From: Pseudomonas asplenii
GTDB taxonomy: Bacteria; Pseudomonadota; Gammaproteobacteria; Pseudomonadales; Pseudomonadaceae
Length of the DNA: 64,000 bases
NCBI RefSeq assembly: GCF_001293465.1
Contig: NZ_JSYZ01000009.1
Span: 15,078 to 79,077, forward strand
Direction of reading: 5' to 3'
Below, piece by piece: positions 10,047 to 20,234 of the stretch (position 1 is the stretch's first letter; each line of letters starts with the position of its first letter). Below the pieces are notes generated by a model, which made no database searches, was not told the origin of the DNA, and saw only the letters and a list, made by a program, of their open reading frames with translations. Made by a program: the position numbers and the translations under genes.

Positions 10047-10138
10047 TTTCGCGGGCAAGCCCGGCTCCTACAGGGCGCAGGCGTGCGCAAGGTTTGTTTG
10101 CGACTCGCCGCTGTAGGAGCAGGACTTGCCCGCGAAGC
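10047..10138. repeat. REP-like inverted pair
   Basis: TTTCGCGGGCAAGCCCGGCT (10047 onward, ending CCTAC at 10071) and its inverted partner CTGTAGGAGCAGGACTTGCC (10111 onward, to 10138) flank about 40 bp. This is the Pseudomonas REP consensus, lying 3' of both the aldo/keto reductase and tamB. Confidence 0.8.
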
Positions 10139-10164
10139 ATCCAACACGGGCCCCCAGCCAAACA

Positions 10165-13100
10165 CTAGAAATCGCGCTTGTAGAAGATATCCAGCGAACT
10201 GGCCACACCACTCGCCGCCTCCAGGTACACCCGCTTGCTCAACAGGTAACGCAAGGCAATGGTGTTGGCCGGTTCGAACACCCCGACCCCGTAGCGCAGG
10301 CTCAGCTTCTCGGTGATCTTGCCGCTGGCCACCACCGCCGTCTTGTTGCCGCTGCCCTGGGTATCCAGCTCGAAATCCTGCACGCCAAGTTTGTTCGCCA
10401 AGTCCGAGGTCACCGACGAACTGCCCATCAACCCCAGCCCCAGTGCCGCCTGGGCGAGCATGTTGTTGTCTTCGCCGGTGGTGCTCAACGGCCGTCCCAG
10501 CACCAGGTAGGACAGCGCCTGTTCCTGGCTCATCGCCGGCTCCGAGAAGACCTGCGTGGTCGGCTGCTCGGCGCTGCCGCTGAGGCGAATCCCGGCAATG
10601 ACGTCACCAGTCTGGCGGATCGCCTCGATATCCAGGTACGGCTGGTCGACCGGGCCGGCGAACAGCAGGCGCGCACGGCGAATGCTCAGCTTCTGCCCGT
10701 AGGCGCGGTACCGCCCATCGTTCAGGCGCAGTTCGCCCCGGGTGTCGAGGTTGTCACCGATGTGCACCTGCCCCTGCAAGGTCGCGGTCAGGCCGAAGCC
10801 GCTGAAACTGAGCTTGTCCTGGCCCACCACGACATCGATGTCCATGGCGATCGCCAGTGGCGGCTTGCCCTCCTCGATCTGGTGCCCGACGATCACCGTG
10901 TCGTCCGAGACCTTCACCGTCGATGGCGGCAGCTCGCGTACGGTGATCTCGCCCTTGGGCACCAGTACCTTGCCGACCACCGCCAACCTGTCGCCGTGCA
11001 TCGTGATGCGCAGGTCCGGCTCCACCTGCAACGCCGCGTAGGGTTCGACGTTCACCGGCAACTGCTCGCCCTTGAGCGCGATGTCCACCGCCAGGGCCTC
11101 GGCCCAGCCGATATGCCCGCTCAGGCTGCCCTGGCCAGACTCGCCGCCCTTCCAGCTACCGTTGAGCTGGACATTTTCCCCGGCGATCTGCGCCTGGACC
11201 CGCAGGTCGCTGAGGGTGGTCGGCAACTCCGGCCCCGACACCGCGCCATCGCTGAGCAGCAGGTTGCCGTTGACCTGCGGCGCCAGCAGCCCGCCGGACA
11301 GCCGCCCGCTGCCATCCAGGCGCCCGGCCAGCTTCTCGACCATCGGCACGAACGGCCGGATCACCGCGATATCGAGGCCGCCGAGACGAAAATCGCCGCT
11401 CAACGGCTTGTTCCTCGCCAGCGGATTGATCTGCGCCTGCAGGGTCAGTTCGCCCAGCCTGCCACCGCGAAAATCCAGGCTGGTGTCGACCCGCCGTGGC
11501 GCCAGGTCGCTGGTCAGCCTGAGGGTTTCATAAGGGAACTCCAGCCACTGGCGACGCTTCTCGCGCACGCGCAAGGTGCCGCCGCTGGCATCGACCAGGA
11601 TCCGGCCTTTCGGGCCGCTGGCCGGCAGGTCCAGTTGCAGGTCGGCATTGAGCCGGCCCTGCCAGGCGAAATCCCGAGGCATCCACTGCGCCAGGCTTTC
11701 CAGCGGGAATTGCTTGAGGTGCATGCGCAACCTGGGTTCGGGCAGCAGTCGCTGGTCCTCGCCACACAGGCTGGCTTCGCCGGAGGCCCAGCAGTGGGCA
11801 CCGAATGTCAGGCGACCGTCGGCCAGGCGCTCAAGCTTCGCCGGCCCCTGCAACGTCCAATCCTGCCCGCCGGTGCGGATATCGCCCGAAGCCAGACGCC
11901 CGCGCCAGTTGCCCCGGTCCAGCGTACCGTCGACACCCAGCGCCAACTTCAACAGCGGGCCTTGCAGGTCCAGTTGCACCTGCTGGCGCTTGAGATCACC
12001 GTTGCCGCTGACGTGCAGGTTTCCCAAGTCGGTTTCGCCGAGCTGGATCGCGTTGCCCTTGAGCTCAAGGCGGGCGCGCTGGGCCTGGTCGAGGTTGGCA
12101 TCGAGGCTGAGGCTCTGCAGGCGGTTATCGGCGAATGCCAGTTGCTGCCCCTGCAGGCTGAGCTTGCCCTGGGGCGCCTTGAGGCTGCCGGCGACGTCGA
12201 CGCGGCCCTTGAGCTGGCCCCGCAGTTGCGGCCACAGCTGGCCCAGACGCGGTAGATTGAGATCGAGCTGGCCGGCCAGTTGCTGCTGCAGGCGACCATT
12301 GCCAGTGATGCGGTTGTCCCCCAGGCGAACATCCAGGGCACCGAGGGTCCATTGTTCGCCGCTGCCGCCAGCCTTGGCCTGGAGCACCGCCGGCTGCCCG
12401 CGCAACTTGCCCTTGAGGTCGATATCGGCGCTCAGCTCGAGCCGTTCATTCCTGAACTCGCCCTTGCTGCGCAATGGGCCGGCCAGGGTACCGGGCAACT
12501 GCGCCACCCAGTAGGCGGGGTTGAGCGCGCTGAGGTCCAGCGCCGTGTCCCAGGCCACGCCGTCGGCAAAATGCAGCTTGAGCGAGCCGCTGGCCTTGCC
12601 CTGCCCCGCCGTCAGTTCGAGCTGGGGCAGGGCGATCTGCTGCAGGTCGCCACTGAACGGGCTGAGCAGGCTGAAACGCCCGGCCGGGCCATCGAGGTCG
12701 GCCTTGAAGTTGCCCAGGTAGTTGCCATCGGTGTAGTGCACCTCGCCGACGAAGGTCCGCGCCTTGACCGCCGGTTCGTCGACCAGCGGATAGAGGCGAT
12801 GCCAGGGAAAGTCCAGCCAGTCGACCGTGCCATCGGCGCTGAAGCCCTTCTGCCAGTCCAGTTGCCCGCTGACCTTCAGGTGCTGGTCGGCGCCGGCATC
12901 CAGTTCCAGCGCATCGATCTGCGCGCCCTTGGCATCGACCCGGCCGTTCAGCAGCAGGCCGACCGCGCCCTGCTCGGCCGGCAGGCTGGCCTTGCCCTGC
13001 AACTGGTAGCCGTTCTTCAGGTCGCCATTACCGGTCAGTTCCAACTGGTTGAGTTGCAGGGTATCCGGCAGGTCGGCACTGGCCTTGAAGCCGTCGGCGG

Positions 13101-13842
13101 TGATCTTCACCTGGGCCGGCAGGTTCTGCGCCAGGGCCTGCAACTGGCCGGTCAATTGCCCCTGCAGATAGCCGCTGCTGTCGGCCTTGAGGTTCAGGGT
13201 CTTGAGCAGGTCGCCCTGGATAGCCAGGGCCAGCGCCCAGGGCGTATCGCCGGGTGCCGGCAATATCAGCCGACCCTGCAACGTCAGCGGCCACTGGGCC
13301 ACCGGTTGCAGCAAGCCGGACAGTTCCAGGCTCAGATCGTCGCGGCGTACATGCAGGGTGTCGATCTGCAGGCCGGCCGCGGTCCAGTGGGCCGCCAGTT
13401 GCAGCTCACGGAACTGCTCGCTGCCATCGAGCAGCAGGCTGCCGACCCGTACCTGGCCGAGACGGACGCTCAGCGGCAGGTGCAGATCCGGCAGGGTCAG
13501 CGGCCCGCTATCGGCCGCCTGCCCGCCCGGTGGAAACTGCAGCTCGACCCGCTCGACCTCCAGTTGATCGATACACAGGCTCAGTTGCGCCAGGCACGGC
13601 AGCGACCAGTCGAAGCGTGGCTGGCTCAGTTCGACGCGACTGCCGTCCTGCTCCCAGCGCAACCGATCGGCACTCCACTGGCCGCCCAGGCGCCCCTGGA
13701 AGTTGTCCACCGTCAGCCCCGGCACCTGCGCCAGCAGCCAACGGCTGCCACCCTGGGTGCCCAACAGGGTCGTCACACTCACGACCATGAGCAGGACCAG
13801 CGCAAGCAGCACCAGGCCGAAAATTTTCAAACCACGCGTCAC
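10165..13842 (-). CDS. tamB: Translocation and assembly module inner-membrane component TamB
   Basis: A 1225-aa envelope-spanning protein of the TamB/AsmA-like superfamily (DUF490), anchored by one N-terminal helix (IFGLVLLALVLLMVVSVTTLLG). The long periplasmic beta-rich body is thought to form a hydrophobic groove for beta-barrel assembly or lipid transport to the outer membrane. The C-terminal 350 residues hold the conserved TamB domain, ending in the invariant-style ...SLDIFYKRDF. The start is GTG at 13842, overlapping the tamA stop by 4 bp (GTGA), so the two are translationally coupled. It works with TamA, encoded directly upstream. Confidence 0.95.
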   Translation of the reverse strand: MTRGLKIFGLVLLALVLLMVVSVTTLLGTQGGSRWLLAQVPGLTVDNFQGRLGGQWSADRLRWEQDGSRVELSQPRFDWSLPCLAQLSLCIDQLEVERVELQFPPGGQAADSGPLTLPDLHLPLSVRLGQVRVGSLLLDGSEQFRELQLAAHWTAAGLQIDTLHVRRDDLSLELSGLLQPVAQWPLTLQGRLILPAPGDTPWALALAIQGDLLKTLNLKADSSGYLQGQLTGQLQALAQNLPAQVKITADGFKASADLPDTLQLNQLELTGNGDLKNGYQLQGKASLPAEQGAVGLLLNGRVDAKGAQIDALELDAGADQHLKVSGQLDWQKGFSADGTVDWLDFPWHRLYPLVDEPAVKARTFVGEVHYTDGNYLGNFKADLDGPAGRFSLLSPFSGDLQQIALPQLELTAGQGKASGSLKLHFADGVAWDTALDLSALNPAYWVAQLPGTLAGPLRSKGEFRNERLELSADIDLKGKLRGQPAVLQAKAGGSGEQWTLGALDVRLGDNRITGNGRLQQQLAGQLDLNLPRLGQLWPQLRGQLKGRVDVAGSLKAPQGKLSLQGQQLAFADNRLQSLSLDANLDQAQRARLELKGNAIQLGETDLGNLHVSGNGDLKRQQVQLDLQGPLLKLALGVDGTLDRGNWRGRLASGDIRTGGQDWTLQGPAKLERLADGRLTFGAHCWASGEASLCGEDQRLLPEPRLRMHLKQFPLESLAQWMPRDFAWQGRLNADLQLDLPASGPKGRILVDASGGTLRVREKRRQWLEFPYETLRLTSDLAPRRVDTSLDFRGGRLGELTLQAQINPLARNKPLSGDFRLGGLDIAVIRPFVPMVEKLAGRLDGSGRLSGGLLAPQVNGNLLLSDGAVSGPELPTTLSDLRVQAQIAGENVQLNGSWKGGESGQGSLSGHIGWAEALAVDIALKGEQLPVNVEPYAALQVEPDLRITMHGDRLAVVGKVLVPKGEITVRELPPSTVKVSDDTVIVGHQIEEGKPPLAIAMDIDVVVGQDKLSFSGFGLTATLQGQVHIGDNLDTRGELRLNDGRYRAYGQKLSIRRARLLFAGPVDQPYLDIEAIRQTGDVIAGIRLSGSAEQPTTQVFSEPAMSQEQALSYLVLGRPLSTTGEDNNMLAQAALGLGLMGSSSVTSDLANKLGVQDFELDTQGSGNKTAVVASGKITEKLSLRYGVGVFEPANTIALRYLLSKRVYLEAASGVASSLDIFYKRDF

Positions 13843-15566
13843 AACTCAGGCCCCATGGAAAAGTGCAGACGAATACCGCCCGGATCATCCAGGGCATGGG
13901 CCAGGTCGAGACGGATCGGCCCGACCGGCGAAACCCAGCGCACGCCGATACCGACGCCGGTCTTCAGGCTGGGAAAGTCCAGGGTGTTGAACGAGTTGCC
14001 CTGGTCGACGAAGGTCGCGACCCGCCACTTGTCGGCAATCGAGTACTGATACTCGAGGCTGCCGGCGACCATGTAGCGGCCACCGATCCGGTCACCCTCG
14101 GAGTTCTCCGGGGACAGGGTCTGGTACTCGTAGCCACGTACGCTCTGGTCGCCACCGGCGAAGAAGCGCAATGACGGCGGCACCGACTTGTAGCCGTTGG
14201 TGGCACTGCCGCCGAACTGCACCCGACCGAGAAACCGGTGCCTGTCCCAGACCGTGGTCAGGCCCTTGAGCAAGGCGGTGCCGTACAACAGATTGTTGTC
14301 CGAGCCCAGCCCTTCCTTGGCGACCTTGGCATCGAACTGCAGGCGGTAGCCGTTGTGCGGGTCGATACGGTTGTCACTGCGCAGGTACGAGTAGCTGACG
14401 CCGGGCATGAGCAGGGTACTGAGGCCCGAGTCGTCGCCCAGGCGATATTCCTCGCGCTGCCATTTCAACGAGATCACCCGCTGCCAGCCGTTGGGCAGCT
14501 TGCTGTGCCACTCCGGGCCGACGGTGAGCAGCTTGCTCAGGCTGTCGGTGTTGGCCAGCTCTTCATACTGGTAACCGGCCGCCCAGCGCAGCTTGTCGGT
14601 CAGCGGCGGGTCCAGCGGATGGTCGTACCACACGCCGATGTTCTGCCGCGGCGCGGAAATCTCGCTTTCGATGCCGTAGCTGTCGCCTTCGCCGTTGACC
14701 CAGTGCCGCGTCCAGCTGGCCTTGCCGCGCGGTCCGACGTCGGTCGAGAAGCCGAGGCCGAGGCCGAGCGTGCGGGGCTTGCGGGTGTCCAGTTGGACAT
14801 CCACCGGAATCACCTGGGCAGTGGCGGCGGTCGGCACGGCGTCGACCCGCACGCCCTCGAAGTAGCCGCTCGATTGCAGGGCCTGGTTGAGTTCGGCGAT
14901 CAGCTCGGAGTCGTACGGGGTATTGGGCTTGAACGGCACCATGCGTTGCAGCAGGTCCTCGTCGAAGGGCGTGTCGCCGGAGAACTGCACCTTGCCCAGG
15001 ACATAACGCGGGCCGCTGTCGTAGACCAGCTCGATATCGGCTACGCCGGCCTGCGGGTCCACCAGCAGTTTCTGCGAGGTGAAACGCCCGCTGAAGAAGC
15101 CGTAGCGCGAGGCCTGGTTCTGGATCAGCCGCTTGGCGTCCTCGTAATGACCGTGATTGAGCACGGCGCCAGGACGCAGCGCATCGCTTTTGGGAACACG
15201 GAAGGCCTTGAGACTGGCGGCGGGCCCGTCGATCCGCACCGTGACATTGCGCAGGTGCACCGGCTCGCCGGGATCGATGTTGAGGATCAACCGCGGCGTC
15301 TTGCCACCCTCGACCTCGCTGTCTATGCGCGGCTGGTAGTAGCCGAGGGCCTGGGCCGCTTTGCGCGCCTGCTCCTCGGCCCCCCGGCTGAAGCGTTCGA
15401 GCGCACGCTCGCCACGATCGCCGAGGCTGCCGATGTAACCTTCCACATTGGACTTCAACTCATCGTTGGCCGGTTTGACCCGAACATCGAGTTCACTCTG
15501 TGCCAGCGCTGCCGTACTGCACAGAAGCAGGAGCAGGCCGCTGGTAACTCTTCCTGAAAACGTCAT
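13839..15566 (-). CDS. tamA: Translocation and assembly module outer-membrane component TamA
   Basis: A 575-aa Omp85-family protein. A signal peptide (VTSGLLLLLCSTAALA) is followed by POTRA domains (about residues 25-255) and a 16-strand barrel. Features seen: LGLGLGFSTDVGPRGKASW near the barrel start, the conserved loop-6 type motif FAGGDQSVRGYEYQTLSP, and the C-terminal GPIRLDLAHAL...RLHFSMGPEL. The start at MTFSGRV (15566) is preferred over an ATG six codons upstream because the signal peptide begins there. First gene of the tamAB operon. Confidence 0.94.
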   Translation of the reverse strand: MTFSGRVTSGLLLLLCSTAALAQSELDVRVKPANDELKSNVEGYIGSLGDRGERALERFSRGAEEQARKAAQALGYYQPRIDSEVEGGKTPRLILNIDPGEPVHLRNVTVRIDGPAASLKAFRVPKSDALRPGAVLNHGHYEDAKRLIQNQASRYGFFSGRFTSQKLLVDPQAGVADIELVYDSGPRYVLGKVQFSGDTPFDEDLLQRMVPFKPNTPYDSELIAELNQALQSSGYFEGVRVDAVPTAATAQVIPVDVQLDTRKPRTLGLGLGFSTDVGPRGKASWTRHWVNGEGDSYGIESEISAPRQNIGVWYDHPLDPPLTDKLRWAAGYQYEELANTDSLSKLLTVGPEWHSKLPNGWQRVISLKWQREEYRLGDDSGLSTLLMPGVSYSYLRSDNRIDPHNGYRLQFDAKVAKEGLGSDNNLLYGTALLKGLTTVWDRHRFLGRVQFGGSATNGYKSVPPSLRFFAGGDQSVRGYEYQTLSPENSEGDRIGGRYMVAGSLEYQYSIADKWRVATFVDQGNSFNTLDFPSLKTGVGIGVRWVSPVGPIRLDLAHALDDPGGIRLHFSMGPEL

Positions 15567-15632
15567 AGGCGCGGATGCTACCACGGGCTGGGGACCGTCA
15601 TAGAACCCCGACAGCGTTTAAAAGTTCGACAC

Positions 15633-16283
15633 TCAAGCCGTTGCTGTTTGTAACACCTGTGGATTGGCGTGATAGAACACGTGCTCAAGGATAGGTCCTA
15701 CAGCGACCTCGCCAATTTCCTCATAACCCTGGCGCTTGTAGAACGCCAGATAACGCGGGTTGCCCGTATCGAGGACCACCCCCTGGGAATGCTCGTCCTC
15801 GGCGCACCAGTTGTGCACCGCCGTCAACAGTTGCTCGCCGTAGTGCTGGCCCTGGAACTGCGGATGAATCCCCAGCAGCGGCAGCACGTGCACAGCCGTC
15901 GAAGGGATGCAGGCCAGCACCGCCTGGTGATAGTCCAGGTACCGCCGGGTGCACTTGAAACCGGTGCTGAGCAGCATGCGCATGCGCCAGGCCCAGCTTT
16001 CGGTAATGCCCAGGCGCCGTAGCGGCGGCGCGATCAGGGCGATACCGATCAGCCGGTCGTTGACCAGCAGGCCGATGGCCGGCAGTTCCTGGAAAAAATG
16101 CTGCTTGACCAGCTCCCGCACGGTGGCCCGCACGCGCTGTTCGTAACCGGCGCGCTCGGACTCGAACAGGTAGCCGAAGGTCGGTTCGTGGCGATAGGCG
16201 TGATACAGCAAGGAGCGGGCTTCGCGCGAATAACCGCTGTCGAGCAGGTGAATGGCGGCCGTGGTTTCTGGAATGTCGGGCAT
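15633..16283 (-). CDS. GNAT family N-acetyltransferase
   Basis: A 216-aa GNAT protein. Motif A is [20 protein letters not shown] (about residues 140-160), with the usual Q-x-x-G-x-G/A acetyl-CoA loop altered to QFQGQHYG; motif B is [24 protein letters not shown]. Start at MPDIPETTA (16283) is chosen for AGGGAGAG 8 bp upstream. Substrate unknown. It has its own promoter region, divergent from xthA. Confidence 0.82.
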   Translation of the reverse strand: MPDIPETTAAIHLLDSGYSREARSLLYHAYRHEPTFGYLFESERAGYEQRVRATVRELVKQHFFQELPAIGLLVNDRLIGIALIAPPLRRLGITESWAWRMRMLLSTGFKCTRRYLDYHQAVLACIPSTAVHVLPLLGIHPQFQGQHYGEQLLTAVHNWCAEDEHSQGVVLDTGNPRYLAFYKRQGYEEIGEVAVGPILEHVFYHANPQVLQTATA

Positions 16284-16475
16284 TGGGGTCACTCTCCCTG
16301 GACGCTGCGTGGGCATGGCTGGCTGTCGTTTACGAATGCTGAAGCCGTCCGACAGTTCAAATCACCTCTCCGGCCATGCTTGATAGAGAACGTTAGCAGC
16401 GCATTTGTCCTACCGCCACGCTGGCCCGGATCCGACTTGTCGGCTAGCATCGCTGTTTTGCCAGGACTGCCGCCC

Positions 16476-17288
16476 ATGAAGATCGTCTCGTTCAACATCA
16501 ACGGCCTGCGCGCCCGACCCCATCAGCTGGCGGCGCTGATCGAAAAGTACCAGCCGGACGTGATCGGCCTGCAGGAAACCAAGGTCTCCGACGACCAGTT
16601 TCCCCAGGCGGAAATCGAGGCCCTGGGCTACCACGTCAGCTTCCACGGGCAGAAGGGCCATTACGGCGTCGCCCTGCTCTCGCGCCAGGCGCCACTGAGC
16701 CTGCACAAGGGCTTCGAGAGCGACGACGAGCAAGCCCAGCGCCGCTTCATCTGGGGCACCTTCGCCGACGCGAACGGCAACCCGGTGACCATCATGAACG
16801 GCTACTTCCCCCAGGGCGAAAGCCGCGACCACCCGACCAAGTTCCCGGCCAAGGCCAAGTTCTACCAGGACCTGCAACAGTTGCTGGAGAGCCGCTTCCG
16901 CAACGACGCGCCGCTGGTGGTGATGGGCGACATCAACATTTCCCCCGAGGACAGCGACATCGGTATCGGTGCCGACAATGCCAAGCGCTGGCTTAAGACC
17001 GGCAAGTGCAGCTTCCTGCCGGAAGAACGCGAATGGCTGGGGCGCCTGAAGAGCTGGGGGCTGGTGGACAGCTTCCGCCACCTGCACCCCGAGGTGAACG
17101 ACCGCTTCAGCTGGTTCGACTACCGCAGCCGCGGCTTCGAGGACGAGCCCAAGCGCGGGCTGCGCATCGACGTGATCCTGGCCTCCAACGGCCTGCTGTC
17201 GCGGGTCAAGGCCGGCGGGGTCGACTATGAACTGCGCGGCATGGAAAAGCCGTCCGATCATGCGCCGATCTGGCTGGAACTGAGCTGA
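16476..17288 (+). CDS. xthA: Exodeoxyribonuclease III
   Basis: A 270-aa AP endonuclease/3'-5' exonuclease of base excision repair. Family signatures: [18 protein letters not shown] at the N-terminus, metal ligand Glu34 in [20 protein letters not shown] (catalytic Asp/Asn), [20 protein letters not shown], and catalytic His262 in KPSDHAPIW. Full length for the XthA family. Start at 16476 lies just after CCAGGACTGCCGCCC. Monocistronic. Confidence 0.94.
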   Translation: MKIVSFNINGLRARPHQLAALIEKYQPDVIGLQETKVSDDQFPQAEIEALGYHVSFHGQKGHYGVALLSRQAPLSLHKGFESDDEQAQRRFIWGTFADANGNPVTIMNGYFPQGESRDHPTKFPAKAKFYQDLQQLLESRFRNDAPLVVMGDINISPEDSDIGIGADNAKRWLKTGKCSFLPEEREWLGRLKSWGLVDSFRHLHPEVNDRFSWFDYRSRGFEDEPKRGLRIDVILASNGLLSRVKAGGVDYELRGMEKPSDHAPIWLELS

Positions 17289-17423
17289 TCCGCTCCTTCC
17301 AGCACGGGCTTGTCCGCGCGCGGGCAAGCCTGGCTCCCGCAGCGCGCCAACCGCTTCGTCATCTTTCTGCAACCTCCCTGACTCATTCTTGCCGCACTTG
17401 TGTTTTCTGAAGGTGCCGCCGCC

Positions 17424-18758
17424 ATGTTGCGTGCGCTCTCCCTGCTGCTTCTCTGGACCCTGGCGCCCCTGGCCCAGGCCACCCTCCCCGCGCCCCCCGA
17501 GGACGGTCTGGTGCTGCGCATCCAGGGCTCCAACACCATCGGCGCCAGCCTCGGCCCCGCTCTGGTCAAGGGCTGGCTGCTGGAACAGGGCCTGCACGGC
17601 GTGCATGACGCCGCCACCGGCAAGGACAACGAACAGCGGGTCCTGGCCACCACCGAGCAGGGGCGACGGGTGCGCGTGGAAGTCGCCGCCCATGGTTCCA
17701 GCACCGGTTTTGCCGCCCTCAAGGCCGGCACCGCCGACCTTGTCGCGTCGTCCCGGCCGATCAAGGACAGCGAACGCCAGGCCCTGGAAAACCTCGGCGA
17801 CCTGAAAAGCCCCGACGCCGAACAGGTGATCGCCATCGATGGCGTGGCGATCATCCTGCACCCGCAGAACCCGCTGACCCGGCTCGATACCGCGACGCTG
17901 GCGCGGATCTTCAGCGGCGAAGTGAAAACCTGGGAGGAACTGGGCGGCATCGGCGGGCCGATCCATCTGTATGTCCGCGATGACCGGTCAGGTACCTGGG
18001 ACACCTTCCGCGAACTGGTCCTGGCGCGACACGGCAAGGCCCTGGCCAGTGCGGCCAGGCGCTTCGAGTCCAGCGAGCAGTTGTCCGATGCGGTGAGCCA
18101 GGACCGCGCCGGCATCGGTTTCATCGGCCTGCCCTATGTGCGCCAGGCCAAGGCCGTGGCGATCGTCGATGGCGACTCGCAGCCGATGCTGCCGCTGGCC
18201 AGCCTGATCGCTACCGAGGACTATCCGCTGTCGCGCCGACTGTTCTTCTACCTGCCGCCGGACAGCGCCAATCCCTGGGCCCAGTCGCTGGTGCAATTCG
18301 CCCAGAGCCGGGCCGGCCAGGCGATCGTCGCCCGCAACGGTTTCATCGCGCAGAAGGTACAGGCCATGTCGGTGCAGGCCGGCGCGCAGATGCCCGCCGA
18401 CTACCAGGCGCTGGCGAAACGGGCCCAGCGCCTGTCGGTGAATTTTCGCTTCGAGGAGGGCAGCGCCAGCCTGGACAACAAGGCCCGCCAGGATCTGCAG
18501 CGGGTACTCGATTACCTGCGCGAGCGCGGCAAGTTGAACGACCGGGTGACCCTGGTGGGATTCGGCGACGCAAAGAGCGACCCGCAGCGGGCACAACTGC
18601 TCTCAAGGCTGCGGGCAATGGCGGTGCGCCGGGAACTGCTCAAGGGTGGCGTGGTGTTGCGCGACATCCTCGGCTTCGGCGAACAGATGCCGGTGGCGGC
18701 CAATACCGCCGATGAAGGCCGGATCAAGAACCGCCGGGTGGAGGTGTGGGTCTACTGA
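17424..18758 (+). CDS. PstS-like phosphate-binding protein fused to an OmpA peptidoglycan-binding domain
   Basis: A 444-aa secreted two-domain protein. A signal peptide (MLRALSLLLLWTLAPLAQA) is followed by a PstS/PBP-like-2 domain (about residues 30-310) with the phosphate-loop motifs RIQGSNTIGASLGPAL and AAHGSSTGFAALKAGTADLVASSRP, plus YVRDDRSGTWDTFRELVL. The C-terminal OmpA/MotB domain (about residues 335-444) shows VNFRFEEGSASLDNKARQDL and ends NRRVEVWVY. It would bind an oxyanion and tether to peptidoglycan. No pst transporter genes are adjacent, so a structural or sensory role is as likely as uptake. Start at 17424 gives a clean signal peptide; GAAGG lies about 10 bp upstream. Confidence 0.87.
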   Translation: MLRALSLLLLWTLAPLAQATLPAPPEDGLVLRIQGSNTIGASLGPALVKGWLLEQGLHGVHDAATGKDNEQRVLATTEQGRRVRVEVAAHGSSTGFAALKAGTADLVASSRPIKDSERQALENLGDLKSPDAEQVIAIDGVAIILHPQNPLTRLDTATLARIFSGEVKTWEELGGIGGPIHLYVRDDRSGTWDTFRELVLARHGKALASAARRFESSEQLSDAVSQDRAGIGFIGLPYVRQAKAVAIVDGDSQPMLPLASLIATEDYPLSRRLFFYLPPDSANPWAQSLVQFAQSRAGQAIVARNGFIAQKVQAMSVQAGAQMPADYQALAKRAQRLSVNFRFEEGSASLDNKARQDLQRVLDYLRERGKLNDRVTLVGFGDAKSDPQRAQLLSRLRAMAVRRELLKGGVVLRDILGFGEQMPVAANTADEGRIKNRRVEVWVY

Positions 18759-18852
18759 AGACCTCGGGGCCCGGTTCGCGGATCAATCCTGCACGTGGGC
18801 GCAACGCGTCCCCTGGGGAGCCGGACTCATCCGCGAAAAAGGCGACGCGGTC

Positions 18853-20082
18853 TCAATGCCCGCTGCGCATCATCTCCCGCGGCACATACTTGCCGATCTC
18901 ATACTTGCCGATCGCCGCCCGGTGCACCTCATCCGGCCCGTCGGCCAGGCGCAGGGTGCGCTGCATCGCATACATGTAGGCCAGCGGGAAATCATTCGAG
19001 ACCCCCGCCCCACCATGGATCTGGATCGCCCGGTCGATGACCTTCAAGGCCACGTTCGGCGCCACCACCTTGATCTGGGCAATCTCGCTTTTCGCCACCT
19101 TGTTGCCCACGGTATCCATCATGTACGCCGCCTTCAGGGTCAGCAGGCGGGCCATGTCGATCTCCATCCGCGAATCGGCGATCTTGTCGATATTGCCGCC
19201 CAGTCGCGCCAGCGGTTTGCCGAACGCGGTACGGTTGACCGAACGCCTGCACATCAGCTCCAGCGCGCGCTCGGCCATGCCGATCGAACGCATGCAGTGG
19301 TGAATCCGCCCCGGGCCCAGGCGCCCCTGGGCAATCTCGAAGCCACGGCCCTCACCCAGCAGCACGTTTTCGTAAGGCACCCGCACATTCTCGAACAGCA
19401 CTTCGGCATGGCCATGCGGCGCATCGTCGTAACCGAACACCGGCAGCGGCCGGACAATCTTCACGCCGGGGGTATCGACCGGCACCAGAATCATCGAATG
19501 CTGCTGATGACGCGGCGCATCTGGGTTGCTCAGGCCCATGAAGATCAGAATCTTGCAGCGCGGGTCGCAGGCACCCGACGTCCACCATTTCTTGCCGTTG
19601 ATCACCCATTGGTCGCCGTCGCGTACCGCACGGGCGGCCATGTTGGTGGCATCGGAGGAAGCCACGTCGGGTTCGGTCATGGCGAACGCCGAGCGGATCT
19701 CGCCCCGCAGCAGCGGCTCCAGCCAGCGCTGCTTCTGCTCCTCATTGGCGTAACGCACCAACACTTCCATGTTGCCGGTATCCGGCGCCGAGCAGTTGAA
19801 CGGCTCCGGCCCCAGGAGCGAGCGGCCCATGATCTCCGCCAGCGGCGCGTACTCCAGGTTGGTCAGCCCCGCGCCCAGTTCGGACTCCGGCAGGAACAGG
19901 TTCCACAGGCCCTCGGCACGGGCCTTGGCCTTGAGCTCCTCCATGATCGCGGTAGGCTGCCAGCGATCGCCCTCGGCGACCTGACGCTCGAACACCGGTT
20001 CGGCCGGATAGACATAGGTGTCCATGAACGCGGTGACACGCTCACGCAGTTCCTGGACCTTGGGCGAATAGGCGAAATCCAT
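18853..20082 (-). CDS. Acyl-CoA dehydrogenase (ACAD10/11-like)
   Basis: A 409-aa flavin-dependent acyl-CoA dehydrogenase. [16 protein letters not shown] and [19 protein letters not shown] are the FAD-contacting strands. [35 protein letters not shown] is the C-terminal helix bundle, with Asp in ADGPDEVH where the ACAD10/11 branch carries its base. Chain-length preference cannot be inferred. A divergent LysR gene begins 153 bp away and is the likely regulator. Confidence 0.88.
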   Translation of the reverse strand: MDFAYSPKVQELRERVTAFMDTYVYPAEPVFERQVAEGDRWQPTAIMEELKAKARAEGLWNLFLPESELGAGLTNLEYAPLAEIMGRSLLGPEPFNCSAPDTGNMEVLVRYANEEQKQRWLEPLLRGEIRSAFAMTEPDVASSDATNMAARAVRDGDQWVINGKKWWTSGACDPRCKILIFMGLSNPDAPRHQQHSMILVPVDTPGVKIVRPLPVFGYDDAPHGHAEVLFENVRVPYENVLLGEGRGFEIAQGRLGPGRIHHCMRSIGMAERALELMCRRSVNRTAFGKPLARLGGNIDKIADSRMEIDMARLLTLKAAYMMDTVGNKVAKSEIAQIKVVAPNVALKVIDRAIQIHGGAGVSNDFPLAYMYAMQRTLRLADGPDEVHRAAIGKYEIGKYVPREMMRSGH

Positions 20083-20234
20083 GGGCAGCTACCTTCTTGA
20101 ACAGGTGGTTGGAGACATGGGATCGATGCTAGTACCGGCTACGAAAATTTACCAAAGCTATTCTCGGCGTGTATTAACATTCATCACCGATATATGATCG
20201 GCTGATCGAATACTGACAATAAGAGCGCCGCGAA

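Noticed and set aside
10126..12255. Long plus-strand frame opposite tamB.
   Set aside because: Antisense shadow with Gln/Arg-rich composition; the same holds for 12280-14049 and 14238-15557.
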